Shown: positions 46,694 through 60,087 of the stretch, piece by piece
Position numbering within the stretch: position 1 is the first letter of the stretch
Layout of the letters: each line of letters begins with the position of its first letter
Notes under the pieces: generated by a model
The model's database searches: none
The model's input: the letters and a program-made list of their open reading frames with translations, nothing else
Told to the model about the DNA's origin: nothing
Program-made: the position numbers and the translations under genes
DNA from: Vermamoeba vermiformis
Lineage: Eukaryota > Tubulinea > Echinamoebida
Direction: 5' to 3'
Assembly: GCA_045837725.1 (NCBI GenBank)
Contig: JBEWZL010000304.1
Span: forward strand, 1 to 64,000
Length of the DNA: 64,000 nucleotides

Positions 46694-49600
46694 ATGAGCA
46701 CGAAGAGAAAATCCAGGGATGGTGGTGCTGAAGATCGCCCGCAGAAGAGAAGAAAAGTGGATCCAGGTAAAAAATAAATTAATACCGCGAAAAAATCGCA
46801 AAAATCAAATTAACGCTATATTTAGATGAATTAAATTCAGGAGAAAATCATGCACTGCATGATTATTTTAGCAACTTGCCAAGAGAGATTTTTACTCACA
46901 TCCTGTCTTTCGCTGATGATCCTATAGCCACGCAAATATTATCAATGACTTGCAAAAAATTCAACGAGTATATAGATCAATCAGCGAACGAAAATCGTTT
47001 GTGGCACTCGATCTACCTAAAAACCAAATTCCACGTCACCTGCGCTACTGTTAAGAACAATTCGTTATTAACGTGTAAGTAACATACCAATACATGCAAC
47101 ATATTGATATAAGAGCGTCAGTGGAGGATGTTCAATTTTGGGAAAACATGAACAAACTGGATGGTGCCGACTTGACGCTGGATTCGATAAGGGCGCAACA
47201 AGAACTTTACAATTCGCCCACTACGTACATACAATCGGAGAGAGAATGCGAAGAGGTAATTTTGTGCTGGGACAAGTGTGCAAAGGCTACGAACAATTAT
47301 TTTTGGCTAGGCCACAAATTTCTTGGAAACAAAAATGCTTATCTGACTCGGAAGTACCTTGTTGAATTTATATTTTATAAATGTCCTGGTAATATTAACA
47401 ACTTGGTAGTTGGAGGGTTACAGCCCTGAATGGTACTGGCCGAAGCCTCTAGAACTTTCAAAAGAGAATTACGATCCGAGCGTGAATTACAGAGAGTTAG
47501 CGATCGATTGTTGGTGGAAGAAATTGCAATTTGAGTTGTTTTTGAAGTTGGACGGCACGCAACAATCCCGCTTAAAACGACACCAAAATCCAGAATCGGA
47601 GAAAGAAGAAGAAAATAGCGATGACGATGACGATGTATCTACAGAAGAAAATAATAATAATTCCTCCGTAGAATCGCAAGAGGAATCGAGCGAAAATTCC
47701 GAAAAAGAAAATCGTATCTCGTCGGTTTCGGAGGAAGCAAAAGACGAAGAGGATGATGAAAGTGTTGATATGGAGCCTCGATATTTGGAGCACGATGTTA
47801 CATTAGCCTTTCTCAGGTAATTAATTGAAGTAGGCGGATCAAGATCTTGAAATTTTAATGACGACTTTGTGGAGCGGAAAATAATGATTCGCTTGCTCTA
47901 ACGTGATATTTTTAGAGAAATATCCGGGTCGGACCAATTTGGCCTCTTTTTACAAATCTTGAGCGGAGCTGCGGCTGGTCACATGCCTGCTCTCGATTAC
48001 GAAGTCCCTAAACATAGCGTAAGCCCAATTATATTACATGGTATTATTCTGAGGTCTAACTTACGATTTGCTAAAGAAATTGAATTGCTCATGTTCATCA
48101 AGTCTATCAATGAGCGCATCCGAGGCTGAACAATTTTTTGAACTTATCAAACAAGCTTTGAAGCTCGATTCTATCATCTGCATGCAACACATTATATGTG
48201 CCTTATATATGATTGGCATTATTGATATATTATATCTGCATGAACTGGCATCGCAGAATTTTCCTTATTTGGCAACTATTTATTCAGGTAAGTAATTGCC
48301 ACAACTCTCAACTATTGCTAGCAAGATACTAATATTGATCTAGTATATAATATCGAGCAACATTTTCTGCAATTAACCGTTGCAGAAAGCTCTTTTTTCT
48401 TTCTGTTCAATGCTGATCTGGATGAAAATTGCCCAAAATTGCCAGATTGGCTTGCTCGTAAGTTAAATTAAACCTTTAATTAATCATAATAACCTATATA
48501 TCCAGTTAACCAATCCATGTTTCGATTAATGCGCCGAGCTGGAATGGCTTTTGCTTCGCCAAATGCTACAGGTACTAATTAACCATTTATGAAGCCCAAT
48601 ATTAATGTCGAATATAGGATATGCTATTGAGACGCTTCGTGATTATATTAAAACCGTCATTAGTACGATTATCGAAAATAAGAAGCAAGATCCGACAGCG
48701 AAAAATACTAACGGCATTGACGTTGATTCGAGTGACGTTCAAAAAGCATTGATATCCATGACTATAGACAATGCATATGATTCTCATAATATACTCTATC
48801 GCGAGCACGAGTGGCTGAACGAGAACGAATTGATGATGTATTCGGACAGCGAGTGCGAGACTTACGAAAGTAGTTATGAAGACAGTAGTGTTGAAGACGA
48901 AGATTTGAGCGAATATTCGCCACAAGAACCTGAAAAGAAGAAAAATATGTTCGCTGATGAAAGCCTTGACGATGAAGATATTTGTGCCTTGCTCAATAAT
49001 TTTATCGATGAAAGCGAGGATTATACGCCCTTGAATGAATTGTTGAAGGTAAAAATATTGGCTAAATAAGGTAATTTATAGTACTAATTTTTATCCTAAT
49101 TTAGCAACAAATTCCGAGCCTTTCGAAAATCGACGATAGTCAATTATTCATTAACACTGCGATTAGGCACGCACAAATTGACGAAATCAAAAAGGAAGAA
49201 ACTATTGTTAATTCACGTAGCAATGAGTGGCAAAGCGTAGCCGATGAAAAGGAACATGAATTGGATGCCAGGTAGCTATCACCGCCAATTTAGAGCGAAA
49301 ACTTTTTCCGCGAAATTTCATCTCATAATTATTTTGACGAGACCGAATGTATTTTAGAAATAGCCTTTACCCAGCTGATAAGGAGCGAAAATTCTATTCG
49401 GTAACTAATGGATTGCTTCAGGATTGAACATTTTGAGCCAACATATCAGACTAATTTGCAAGCACTTGAAGGAGATGAATTGGCCGCAACTTGGGTGAAC
49501 ATTTGTTTGACTGAAGAAGCGTATTACTATCACGGCACAACTAAGCTTGATTCGGAAACAATTGACAAATTCATTGCAAAGTATGGCGAAGATATTCCGA

Positions 49601-50562
49601 TCAATGAATTGTCCGAAGAGAAGCAAGCTCAAGTACTAGAAATTAGGCGTAGGTTTCCGAGAAAATTGATTATTATTATTATAATTATTAACGTATTTTT
49701 CGGAAGGCGAAACCAACAGGCTGTTGAAAGAACAGTTTTTAACGGAGAAGAATGAATTTGAAAAAAGACGAGTAAGAATTTACATTGTTTATTGCCCTTC
49801 TATTGCGTTAAATGCTAACAAATTTTGGTTTCAGTGGCAACGGGTGCATGAAAATTACGACAAATATTGCAAAGAAATTAGCCAAGAAGACTTGACGACT
49901 TGCAAATCATTGGAGATTGATTTAACGGTCGATAATGAATTGATCAAAAGTATCATCGAACGCGCCATTAAAATTATTCGTAAGTAATTTAGAAAATTAA
50001 ATCAGAATTAATTATTATTTTAAATATTTAATATTATTTATAATTAGCTCAATGCACCAGTTTGAAAACCGTCAAAATCAGGAGCCAGTGGATCGAAGAA
50101 GAATTCAATTATAAAAAAGAATTGACCAAATTATTCAATCAGTTATCAAAGTGTCGAACGCTAGAGGCGTTAATAGTGACCGACGATCAATTGCCTGAAG
50201 ATTTGCTCGTCAAATTCTTAACGAAGAAAAAATTGAAGAGATTTCATTACTCCGGCCGAGAACAAATCAACGAAGCTAAAGCGTTATTGAAAACAATACT
50301 GCAGCACCAATCGGACTCGCTGAAAGATTTTTATATCACCCATATCGATGCTGATAATTTGAAGGCATACGCAGCGTTGTTGAAAAACATTCGAGTCTTA
50401 AGAACTGCAAGTGTCAAAACGGACGAGGAAACAATCAATTTACTCAAAGAAAAGTGCCCGGCATTGCAACGAGTGCAAATTTGCAACATTGACGGATGGC
50501 GAACTGACGTGCAGCAACAAGTCAAAGAACTGAACGAGAAAGTATTTGGTGACGAGCACTAG
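46694..50562 (+). CDS. F-box protein with LRR-like C-terminus
   Basis: About 1,000 residues in more than a dozen exons. A basic leader (MSTKRKSRDGGAEDRPQKRR) precedes an F-box (LPREIFTHILSFADDPIATQ ... NRLWHSIY near 46870). Helical and acidic stretches follow, including a long Glu/Asp/Ser tract (47580-47780). The end is a helical region with spaced Leu (CRTLEALIVTDDQLPEDLL, LKRFHYSG, CPALQRVQICNIDGW) that looks like degenerate LRRs. It is a likely SCF substrate receptor. One join, near 47361-47409, needs a weak donor (GTTGAA) to keep frame. The intron at 49272-49420 is longer than usual because an inner exon would give a stop. The overall gene is clear but those two joins are not secure. Confidence 0.7.
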
Positions 50563-52441
50563 GGGAAGAGTGACGTACAGTTGCTTTAAATGTGACAACT
50601 ATCTATAAGCATAGAATTAATAAATACCTGTATCCATCGTTTGTCATTTCTACTACAACTTCAGAAATAGAAAATTAGAAATATTTCCTAATTTGGTGGT
50701 AGGTACTAAGCTCATCGTATATTCCAATAAGCACACGCATTGCCAGTCAACAAATAAATATTCTAAAATATGTTCTATAATCTCGCTTGGAAAGACGATA
50801 AACGGATCCATTTAATTGTGATGTTAAACGGGACTTTGAAAGGATATGCGCGTCAGAAATGTCGCACTGTCTTCCCGCCTCTTTTGAAAATAAAACCGGT
50901 CATTATTTTAATTTACTATCAAAAATACTCTAAGTAATGATGTTTAGATATAAAGGATTCGAAAGCTCGTCGAAATTGTTGATCTAACTGCGCACAAAAA
51001 TCGTTTGTTGCGTTACATTTAATAATTCTATATTTCTTTAATAATACGTACGGCGCACATGATTTTGTTGGAATATTCGTTGATTAATTTTTATTTGATG
51101 AAATACCGCGAGTTGATCCAAATTCAGTTATGCCGTCCTCGCTATCGTCCGCTGTTATCTTGCTCTCTTTACTGTCACCAGGCATCACGCCGACTGCAGC
51201 AGCGATAGGACTGAAAGAAGAGCTGGTTCGGCAAAGGCAGGAAAGGTCAATAAAATCTTGATAATCAGTGCTTTGTTCGTTGCCCTTCAAGTTGGTCATT
51301 CCTTCAATATTCTTTTGTTCTTCATCCAACTCAACAATCTTTCGGAGTTGTTCGTTGATTTGTACGGCGACAAATTGGGAAGTTGTTCATACCTTCTCCG
51401 TGAGACCCTGTGACGCGCACAGACAGAAAGCTCTTGTTGAAGGTAGCTTTGGCGCACTCGACGTCTTTCCATTTCATTCTCTGCAGCTTTGATGCGTTCA
51501 GCCCTTCCCGGGATGAAATAACATTCAACACAAACCAACCGATGAAATTGGCGTTACCCGCGACGAAGTTAAGCAACCAAATCTCACCGAGACTACTACT
51601 ACCAGAGGAAAATGGCTCACGTGTTCAACCCAGATCCGGACGAAAAGAATAAATCGGAAGAGTCAGCGAAGGCAGCGAAGCATGAGCAGTGAGGGCGAAG
51701 AGAATCCCAAAAAATTGAGCACAAGCAACAACTCTAGTTCCGTTGCAAGCTCAACTGGTCGCATCGAAGTTTCTTCGTCAGTTCCAAGCTTATCTTTTGC
51801 CTTTCCACTTCAGTGGTGGGACGTCAAGAGCCCTCCAAAACAAGAATCCTCGTGTCAAGTACTCTAAAGCGCTGTTCTTCACGGTGAGAACTCCTGCATT
51901 CGTCGAGTCAATCCAGACAATTGGAGACGTATTATCTTCATCTGATATTAAGCATGGAACTTGGCCTGTTCTGTCTCCTAAAAATTCAGCAATAATTTTA
52001 AAAATAATACACCGATATTTATAATTGGTTGAACCTGGTGTGAAGAGGAGCAGATGGCGTCGACTCTTTTTTCATTAATTTAATTCCGCCGCAATTTGTT
52101 GAGCGAGGTGTCTTGTCGGTGAGAGAATGAATGCAGATTTTATGCCACTTGCTTTTATGCGAAAACAGTTCCGGTAATCGTAGACTGGTAACCAGATTCG
52201 CTCGTTCAGCCTTTCATCTGTTTGTCACTACACGCAAACACGGTGTTGTGCCGTGTATGTAAAAAATTGCACTGTCACGGTTTGTAAGATTCCTGCACCA
52301 CCGAAAAGGCACAGAAGTTTCGTGGTCTCTCGTTCTAGAAAAATTAGAAAATCACAAAAACTTGATTCTCTTTTGTAATCTTCGCAAAAATCCACAATAC
52401 TGGACGATACAATTCAATCTTGCACGATTCAAATCAGGCCT
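50563..52441. other. Unresolved 1.9 kb stretch with frame fragments
   Basis: There is no complete gene I can support here. On the minus strand, a coding-like frame (INEQLRKIVELDEEQKNIEG ... to a stop at 51084) follows other helical fragments (AERIKAAENEMERRR near 51500) that I could not join in frame. On the plus strand, a frame at 51743-52024 lies after a strong pyrimidine tract and CAG near 51812. The stretch may hold a short multi-exon gene, or a decayed one. The first 500 and last 350 bases show nothing. Confidence 0.35.
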
Positions 52442-55399
52442 ATGCTGCGTATCACTATCCAAAAGGCGAAAGATCTTCGTTCTGCCGCTGTTGACTTGTT
52501 GACCCGACGTAAACCAGGTAATATTTATTTTATTCCGTTACTCACAAATATTATTCAAGTTTTTATCTAATCTATCGGTCAATAATTTTCAGATTAAGTG
52601 AATCTTCGGATGACATAAAGTGCAACACAATTTTAATTTGTTATCCTCTAATTAAAATAATAAATTCCTTAAAATTCCTGGCCATATCAGGCATCAAAAT
52701 TACCTATTTTCGGATTTATGAAACTCATTTGTAACTCACTGACTTCTTGCAACAGGACAAAGCGGTTTGACTCGAGAAATTAAATTCAATCTAACGAGGT
52801 ATTATATTATACTGACAAACATAATTGTGATGACAAGCCTAACATTTCTGTAGAAGATCGCATCATCCGAATCAGAAACCAAGCGTGCTGTTCCGCGCCA
52901 CAACATCAGTTTCTGGTAAAAATATATTTTTCTTCTTACAATTTAAACTAATAAGCCCCTTATAACAGCTTTACGGCACAATGGTCGTGGATTAGTGAGC
53001 TCACTCAATCTGCTTTGCCAACGTAGTGGTTATCGATGCTACGCGACCGATACTAAAGACCACGAGGCTTCAATCAAAGAAGAGAAGCTGAGTTACAAAA
53101 CAAAGACACGTAATTATCCCAGTTGCCAATTTTTGATCTGTTTCCGCGTGCCCGGAACTGGTCGATTGTTTTGGCTATCACTTACTAATTTCCTTTTCAT
53201 GCATTTAGCCCGCAGATGGTCGACAGAAGATGTACTTGAGTGGGCAAAGACTGAACTTAAACTTCACGCTGAAGATCTTGCCGCCCTTGAACGTTATAGA
53301 TCAAACGGCAGCCAATTGTTAAAAGCTACAGAACAAAACCTCATTGATGCGGGAGTTGCCGGGGGTTCTGCTGGAATACTGCTTGACAAACTCAGGATTG
53401 CTAGTGCACCCGCGATCTGTGAACTGTTGCCACGTGATGCAGCAGAGTTTCAGTACTTAACTAATGAAGAGACAATGAGGGCAAGCATCAATACCTTCAA
53501 GCCTCTGCCTCAACTTGGAGGCATTGTGAAAGTGAAAGGTTATCTTAGCTCAACACACATCTTCATTACTGAAGAACGATTTAAGCTTTGGAAAATGTAT
53601 TTTGATCATCATAGCAATACACAATCCACTGAGATACTTGTCCCTTTGGGCCCTCATGGAATTGGCAAATCTGGCATTGGTTATCTGATTGCTCTAACTG
53701 CTTACTTTCTCAAGAAGCCACTGTTCTATTATGTAAGTTGCACCAAATTCAGTTCACTCAATCTTTAACAATTGATTTAGCCAAACTGTCGTAGTGTGAT
53801 AACTAAGAAAAATATGGAAAATGTGCTACTTCTCTGGAACAAAGATCTTATGGAGACAAATCAACGTCTAGCAGAAACACTTGAAATTTTACAAACTGAT
53901 ACAACACCTGGTGCCTCTGAATTTTGGTTAGCTTTTGCAGCAATACCTGGTGCTGTAATCCTGTTTGATGAACACAACGAACTGTACAGAATTCCAGATT
54001 ACTCTAACTCATGGTACAGCATTTACACCTCCTTTCAGACATTTCAAGTAAGGCTATTCAAGATTCTAAAAGCAATTACTAATATATTCAAAATAGGGAG
54101 CAAATTTTGTGGCATTCATTGGTTCAGCACACTCAAAGTTTGAAAACAGCATTCCTGATGGATTCAAAAAAAGTGTTAAATACTTGCAACCACTGACATT
54201 TACTGAAGTCAAACACTTTATCACAGCACCAAACTCGGTATGTAAAATAAGTCAAATTAAATTTGTACTCAACTCAAGTATTTAGCCATTGAATGATTTC
54301 CCATGGGAAAAGCTGCCAGGAGAAACTCAAGATGCCAAATTGAAGAAGTTATACTCAGCAGTTGGAGGAGTCTATCGTCTGCTTTTGGAGCTACATGCAC
54401 ATTTGAAAAGTGGGCTCCTGTTTGACAGTTTTGTTAATCCCTTGAAAGCTAATTACTCCAATCGCCTGGCACAGTCAGAGAAAGAATTTATTGGACCAGA
54501 TCAGGAAAAATTCCTGGCCTTGTTGAAATCCATTGCTAACCACAGTGCACATGGAGTTGCAATGGAAGCAAAAGAAACCTCAGCAATATATGATCGTGGG
54601 ATGTTGTATGTCAAAGGTGATTCACTCTTTCCTGTTAATGATACAGCATTTGCTGTAATCAAGTCAAAGGCCTTAGGCAATCACCCTCATGTCAACAGTG
54701 CACCTGTAAGACTGTCATTTACCATTTTAAATGAAACTGACCTTCTCTTAGAATGAATCAGCTCGTGGCCACAGCCTTGAAGAGCAGATAATTGATGCAT
54801 TAAAGAAGAGGAGAGAACGAATTATTAAAAGCTACACCCTTGGCTATAACGTCACTGCAAATAACAAAAGAACAAAAAATACCACAAAAATTCCTTGCAC
54901 ACAGATTGCAGTCAACCCAGACACTATTGAATATGTTCCTGATGATGACAACTGGGATTTGTCCCAAAGATCCTCAACGTTAATTGTACCAAAATCTGCA
55001 GCACACCGAACTTGGGATTTTATGATCAAACACCCCAAACAGCTATGCTTTTTCCAGGTTACAGTTGCAGTATCATCCACTGCATTGCGTGAAAAATTTA
55101 AACAATTTAAAGAATTCATCCGTGGTTCCCGTGGCACAAAGCAAAAACCAGTTACCAGATTTTCAGTTTATGCAAAGATGATCTATGGCAGCGATGCAAG
55201 GGTTGAAGAAACAAATGAAGGCTGGTTTATACTCGTGGCTGGCGAAAAAATTCCTGTCAATTTCTTCATTTGTCATGGAATCGAAGAGGAACGTTCTTGG
55301 ACAGCTTGGAGCAGTATTTATGCCTCCGACCCAAACTGGGCTACTTTGAAAATTATCACAAAGGAATGCTTGGAGGAACAATTCGATGTAACGTTTTAG
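52442..55399 (+). CDS. Crinkler/RHS-type protein: SAM, NTPase, nuclease-like
   Basis: About 770 residues in nine exons. The first 90 residues are Arg/Ser-rich and low in acid (for example RGLVSSLNLLCQRSGYRCYA), like a mitochondrial or other targeting leader. A SAM-like domain follows (WSTEDVLEWAKTELKL ... GVAGGSAGILLDKL near 53215-53400). Then comes a P-loop NTPase with Walker A GPHGIGKS (near 53655), Walker B AVILFDEHN (near 53950) and a sensor-like FVAFIGSAHS. The C-terminal 200 residues (LIVPKSAAHRTWDFM ... FFQVTVAVSS) resemble the nuclease-like ends of Crinkler and RHS proteins. In that family (CRN of oomycetes and chytrids, RHS of trypanosomes) an NTPase is joined to a nuclease-like or other domain. 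All frames join and the gene looks whole. Partner and target are unknown. Confidence 0.78.
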
Positions 55400-55626
55400 A
55401 GTTCTACTCGTAGATGAGTGCAATCGCTGCATAATTTCGTTTGCTTGCATTTAATAAATAACTTTGCTTGAACGTAAGACTTTTGTTGGTTTTTTGCTCC
55501 CGTCCATGTCCGACAAACCTCTAAAACGATAAATCACGCGTAAGCTGTATCGATTAACCAGCATCGCAAGACAGTTTAAGCGAAGGAGAATACGTTTATT
55601 AACTATTACAAAAAAACTTGCAAGAA

Positions 55627-58346
55627 TTAGAAGGGCTTATCGTTCAAAAATCTCTCAACATAACTGTGTAACATATCAATTAGCATTGTGAATCATAATA
55701 CCATAGGAATAGTACTTACCAAAACCTTGCTCGGGCTGTAAGAATTAATTTAAAAAAAGCGTTAGTAGATGTCCGTTACACGAGACCTCAGATCGCGTTA
55801 TTACCTTGAATTGCGGCACCATATGACCAGCGCCCTTAATAGTCACAAAGTAGAGAGGACCAGCGTACTCAGTAACCATTCCACCGACTTGTTCGCCGCC
55901 GTGTTTGTCTGCTTTGTAAGTCCACTGTCTCCAGGCCTGCTTCTCGGGCAAACCCAACATATTTGAGGTCCAGTATTCTGTTAAAAGTGTAAGAACGGCA
56001 GGTACTCGATCGAAGCAGATTTGCAACGAATCCACAAAAACTTACCAGTACCAGTGTAAGGGCATACGGAATCAGCATCGCCTGTTAAATAACGTTTAGT
56101 AAGATTGATCATATTTCGATATAAATCGTAATTATTTATCCATAATTTGCAATTCTTTGTCAGTCGGTCGATCTGATCTGATCTGACTTACCGCTGTAGG
56201 CAAGAACCCTAATGTTCTTGCTAACCAAATATTGGTAGTAAGGAACCATAGAAGGAATGTCGCTCGAGTAGTTAATAGCATCTAAATCGAAAATTAGATC
56301 GAGGCAAGTTTGCCGTTACACGAGTTCAGAACTCACCAGAGCAAATAGACCAAGTGTTAGGCTTGACGTGAATCCGTTCAAAAGGCTATTCACGTCAAGC
56401 CCTTACTATTAATAAGGGTTCTTACAGGACATTAAGCTGAATCCACGTTCAATAGTTCTTGACTTTTCTTACATTCAAGTAATTAGTTCCCTAAACAACA
56501 CCAATATATTAGTACTATACTACCAAGAATATCATATCGAACATACATACCTTGGAAGCATCGACGCAAGGAGGAACATCTTGAGCGGATCTAAAGAATA
56601 AAAAGTTTCGCTTAGTACGCGGTCTTTCTCGACGAATATCGTCCTTATAGGACTTATATATATATACCTCTTAGTCTTAGGAGGGTCGATCATGTATTTA
56701 AGGAGAGGATTGGAGGTTTGGCGTTGGTGGTAGCAGAGCGAGTAGATGTCGTAAGCCTGTAATTAGAAGCACGTTAACATACCGTTATATCATCTCAATA
56801 TCGTTAATTATATATATAATACTATATACTAATATATTTAAAGGGTTTGTAAGGCAGATCTGGTTTCGAACTTACGTCGATATCGTTCATGAGGTTGAAC
56901 ACGTCGTTAAGCAAGTCTTGGCATTGGTTGCCGTTAGGATCGGACGTGCAGTATTGATTAATCTGGTTGTTCAATTTAGCGCTGTAAATACCGTGGCCGT
57001 ACAAGAAAGGCAAGATCGAGTTGGTCAAAGAGTCGGATGTAGGATCAGTAACTCCGTTTCCGACGAGAATACTAGCGATATAACACTATTAGTAGCCGTA
57101 ATCGTCCCAATCAATACCAAATGAATGAGATTTAAGCGACATCCGGTGCGCCAAACAAATTTTCCTCGGTATTGTAGGACTTAATAAATATATTGTTGGA
57201 TTATGTACGTACCCCTTCAAGTTAATGTGCTTTTTACCAGCGAGATTTCCTTCAACAACGTTCTTAGCAAGAGAGGGAACGTAAACTCCGGCCTAAAAGC
57301 AAATCCGATTAGATCATCCATTCAGGCGTCAGCAAAATCCTTATCTTTGTCCAGTAATATTATACTATATTCTGTTCTCAATATTGCCACTTTGAGCGAG
57401 CTACATGCGTCTAAATACTTACGTAGGATTCTCCGCCAATGTAGAAATCGTTGCCACGGAAGCGAGGGAAACGATCCAAAAAGGCTTGAATGGCGTTGTA
57501 GTTATCAATGGCTATAAATAGAGGATTATTAGTACCACAAAATCGGTGAAGTAAAGAAGATCTTGTAACGCGAAGTTCGAATCTGCCTTACCAGTTTGAT
57601 AATCGTCAACATTATAGTCAGAAGAGGTGTTAGAGTAACTGAAATCAACACCAGCAGGCTATTCCAAATGGATAACGTTGGCAATACGGTTCCAGCTAAG
57701 AAAAAGTATAATTAGTTTAGCGGAGCACGAGAGGATCTTTACCTGTAGGGTCTTTCAATGAGCTTAAGATCGCTAGTTGAGTCATCGAAGATAAATGGAC
57801 CATGTTCCTAATCATAATCAAGTTAAACTAAGGCCTGAATAGCTCGTTGGCACGAGCGCGATCAGAACTTTTCCGTCGCTCAATTTACGAAATAAATATT
57901 ATGACTGCTTACGTAAAAATAACCGTCCAATGATGAGCAGCCTGGACCTCCGTTCAACCAGAGAACAAGAGGATCAGTTGAGGCTTGCTTCTTAGATTCG
58001 ACAAACCAGTAGTGCAAAGCCTTGCCAGTAGTCTCGTTAACAGTAAGATATCCTGAGAATTGACGGCCCAAAGGTGCGTTCTGGATTAAATCAAATTATT
58101 AATAAAATTGACACGGATTAGAAAATATCTGCGACATTTCTATTATTAAAAATAAAGATTTATTGATACCCTCGGTACGTTTATTAATATAAAATTTAGT
58201 TATATTTTTTACTAGGATCGTGCGAATTAACTGCTTACAAGGTAGGGCAACGCCTTGATGCGATCAGCTTCAGCGTCGGCGGCAAGAACGCCAGCGAAGA
58301 CGCAGGCAGCAACGATAATAGTGATATATAGTGAGAGGGTTTTCAT
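55627..58346 (-). CDS. Secreted serine carboxypeptidase (S10)
   Basis: About 470 residues in a dozen or more exons. The signal peptide [20 protein letters not shown] leads into a classic S10 fold: substrate motif [16 protein letters not shown] (near 57930), catalytic Ser in IGGESYAGVYVP (near 57430), Asp in [13 protein letters not shown] (near 56060-56200) and His in [17 protein letters not shown] (near 55740-55830). All three catalytic residues are present. S10 enzymes remove C-terminal residues at acid pH in lysosomes or vacuoles. The last exon reads as a typical S10 end ([11 protein letters not shown], stop at 55627), but the visible donor gives another phase that stops at 55644, so the last join may carry a one-base error. 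It converges with the Crinkler/RHS gene. Confidence 0.85.
56360..56401. promoter_or_regulatory. Hairpin across a splice acceptor in the S10 gene
   Basis: A perfect 14-base inverted repeat, GGCTTGACGTGAAT at 56360-56373 and its partner at 56388-56401, with a 14-base loop. On the minus (coding) strand it starts in the intron and ends inside the exon that begins PFERIHVKP. The AG of the acceptor is within or next to the loop. Confidence 0.7.
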
Positions 58347-58558
58347 ATTTGAATATAATTGAACTCTCGTGCTCTAAGGAACAAATAACACAAAATAACC
58401 AAAAACAATTTTGTTGAACTTCAAACTCCAAACCTTTAAATATTGCCGAAATAGATCAATACAATGAGTTGAATTATATCTAACCTAAGTTTATTGAGCA
58501 AAAGAATTTCTATGCGAAAAAGATCCAGATTGAGAACCGGATTCTGAAAGACATAAAC

Positions 58559-60087
58559 TTATGCGGAGTGAATGATATCCTTAGGAATCATATTATACTG
58601 CTTCATCTTATCGAACGTTTGGATGAATCCAATACTCGCTTTCTGTTCAGTTTTCCAGCCAATACTCTTCGCTTTAGGCATTGCGTAATGTTGAGGCCAG
58701 CTAAAAGAAAATTGTGCATCTATAATTATATTAATACGCTACGTAGTACTATAAGTCATATTAATTAAGACTTACCACAAAAATCAAAGGTTTGGTAATC
58801 GAATGTTTTCTCATCCACGCCGTACTTTTTAGCGATTTCCTTCCAAACTGGCTTTTTGTCCTTCATATACTCAGCCAATGAGTACTCTAAAAGATAATGA
58901 CCAGATCCCTATAAACCATCTTATTCACCTGAGTTTTCGACTTCTGGTTGTCGGATTTAGCCTACCTTTGGTTTGTTATGCGTCTTAGGGAACTTAGGCT
59001 CTTCAACCTCGACTCCGAAATAATTTGCCATAGCTTTCCACTGTTCTTCGATAGTTTCATGTTGCGTATCGCTATCCATAATAATAAAATCATTATTTTC
59101 GGCAGCAGGCAAAGTCGACGTCCAAATAGCGAATTTAGCGATTAAATCAGCATGAGAGCAATCGCAAATACTCTTATATTGCGCTTCGTTGCCAGGGAAT
59201 AGCGCTTTCTTGCCCAAATGTTTTTGAACCAAAAAGTAGATCGCTAAACTGACCGCCATGGACATACCATTGCCTGAAAAAAGGATTAATATATGCTCTT
59301 TAGTATTGATGTATGAAATATTGCTATTCGAAAGAACTGGACCACATCCGAAATTTCTTCTGCATCAGATCTGGTTTAACTTGGTTGAATCTTACCGCGA
59401 GTCACACCAGATATCACGAGTGGTCTATATATGGTATATTTCCATTTTTTGCCTTGCTGGAAGCTGGTTAAAAAGTCCTCTTGTCCCATGTAGAAATCTG
59501 GCTTGTCTTTCTCAGGCTTGTAGGGAGGCGAATTATCGTCAATAACGTGATCCCAACCTAAGTGAATCTACCATAATATTACTATCTATCCAAGCACGTT
59601 TTGAAACATAATGAAGATCCGATCGAAAAAGATCGGCTAGATAGAACCGTAACAATGCCTTACCCCGTAATATTTGCCACCTGTTTGAAGTTCAATGCGT
59701 TGCAAATTTTTGGCGACGCTATCGATAGCCTTTATAAAGGTCTTGAACATCGGAACATTGGATTCGTACAAAGTTTTCGCATCCCACTTCTTTTCGTGCA
59801 CGTAAGCGCTATAAAATACGTGGGTAGCATCCGCAGCGCCTCCTTCTTTGAGCTAATAATACTATTTTTCAGTACATTGCAATAGTATTTAATTAATGAA
59901 ATTGCATTCGAAAGAATTTTGTAGACAAAATCCAATCAAATCCAAACTTACTTTCTTTGCGATTTCTTCTTCAGAACTAGTCAAGTCGATAGGCAGATGA
60001 CAATTGGAGCACCCCAGCGAGGACAAGCGACGCAAGAAGAGCGAGCCTACGATTTGTAGCACCCGCAATTACTGCCACTTTTGCCAT
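58559..60087 (-). CDS. PRISE-family (progesterone 5-beta-reductase-like) enzyme
   Basis: About 370 residues in eight or so exons. It matches the PRISE branch of extended SDRs: an opening glycine-rich motif (VAVIAGATN then IVGSLFLRRL), THVFYSAY, LQTGGKYYG, a conserved YRP (TIYRPLVISG near 59430) and the C-terminal stretch YFGVEVEEPKFP ... MPKAKSIGW ending IHSA. Plant and bacterial members reduce enone double bonds with NADPH (progesterone, iridoid precursors); the substrate here is unknown. The N-terminal motif switches reading frame near 60045: the first exon reads MAKVAVIAGATN in one frame and IVGSLFLRRLSSLG in another, with no intron between. That is either a sequence error or a real break. 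Confidence 0.78.

Noticed and set aside
49355-49427. Extra exon in the F-box/LRR-like gene ending in a stop
   Set aside because: Including it would end the protein early, while skipping it joins two coding exons in frame.
51743-52024. Mitochondrial ribosomal protein S25-like reading
   Set aside because: A short NKNPRVK segment recalled that family, but the rest does not align and no upstream exon was found.
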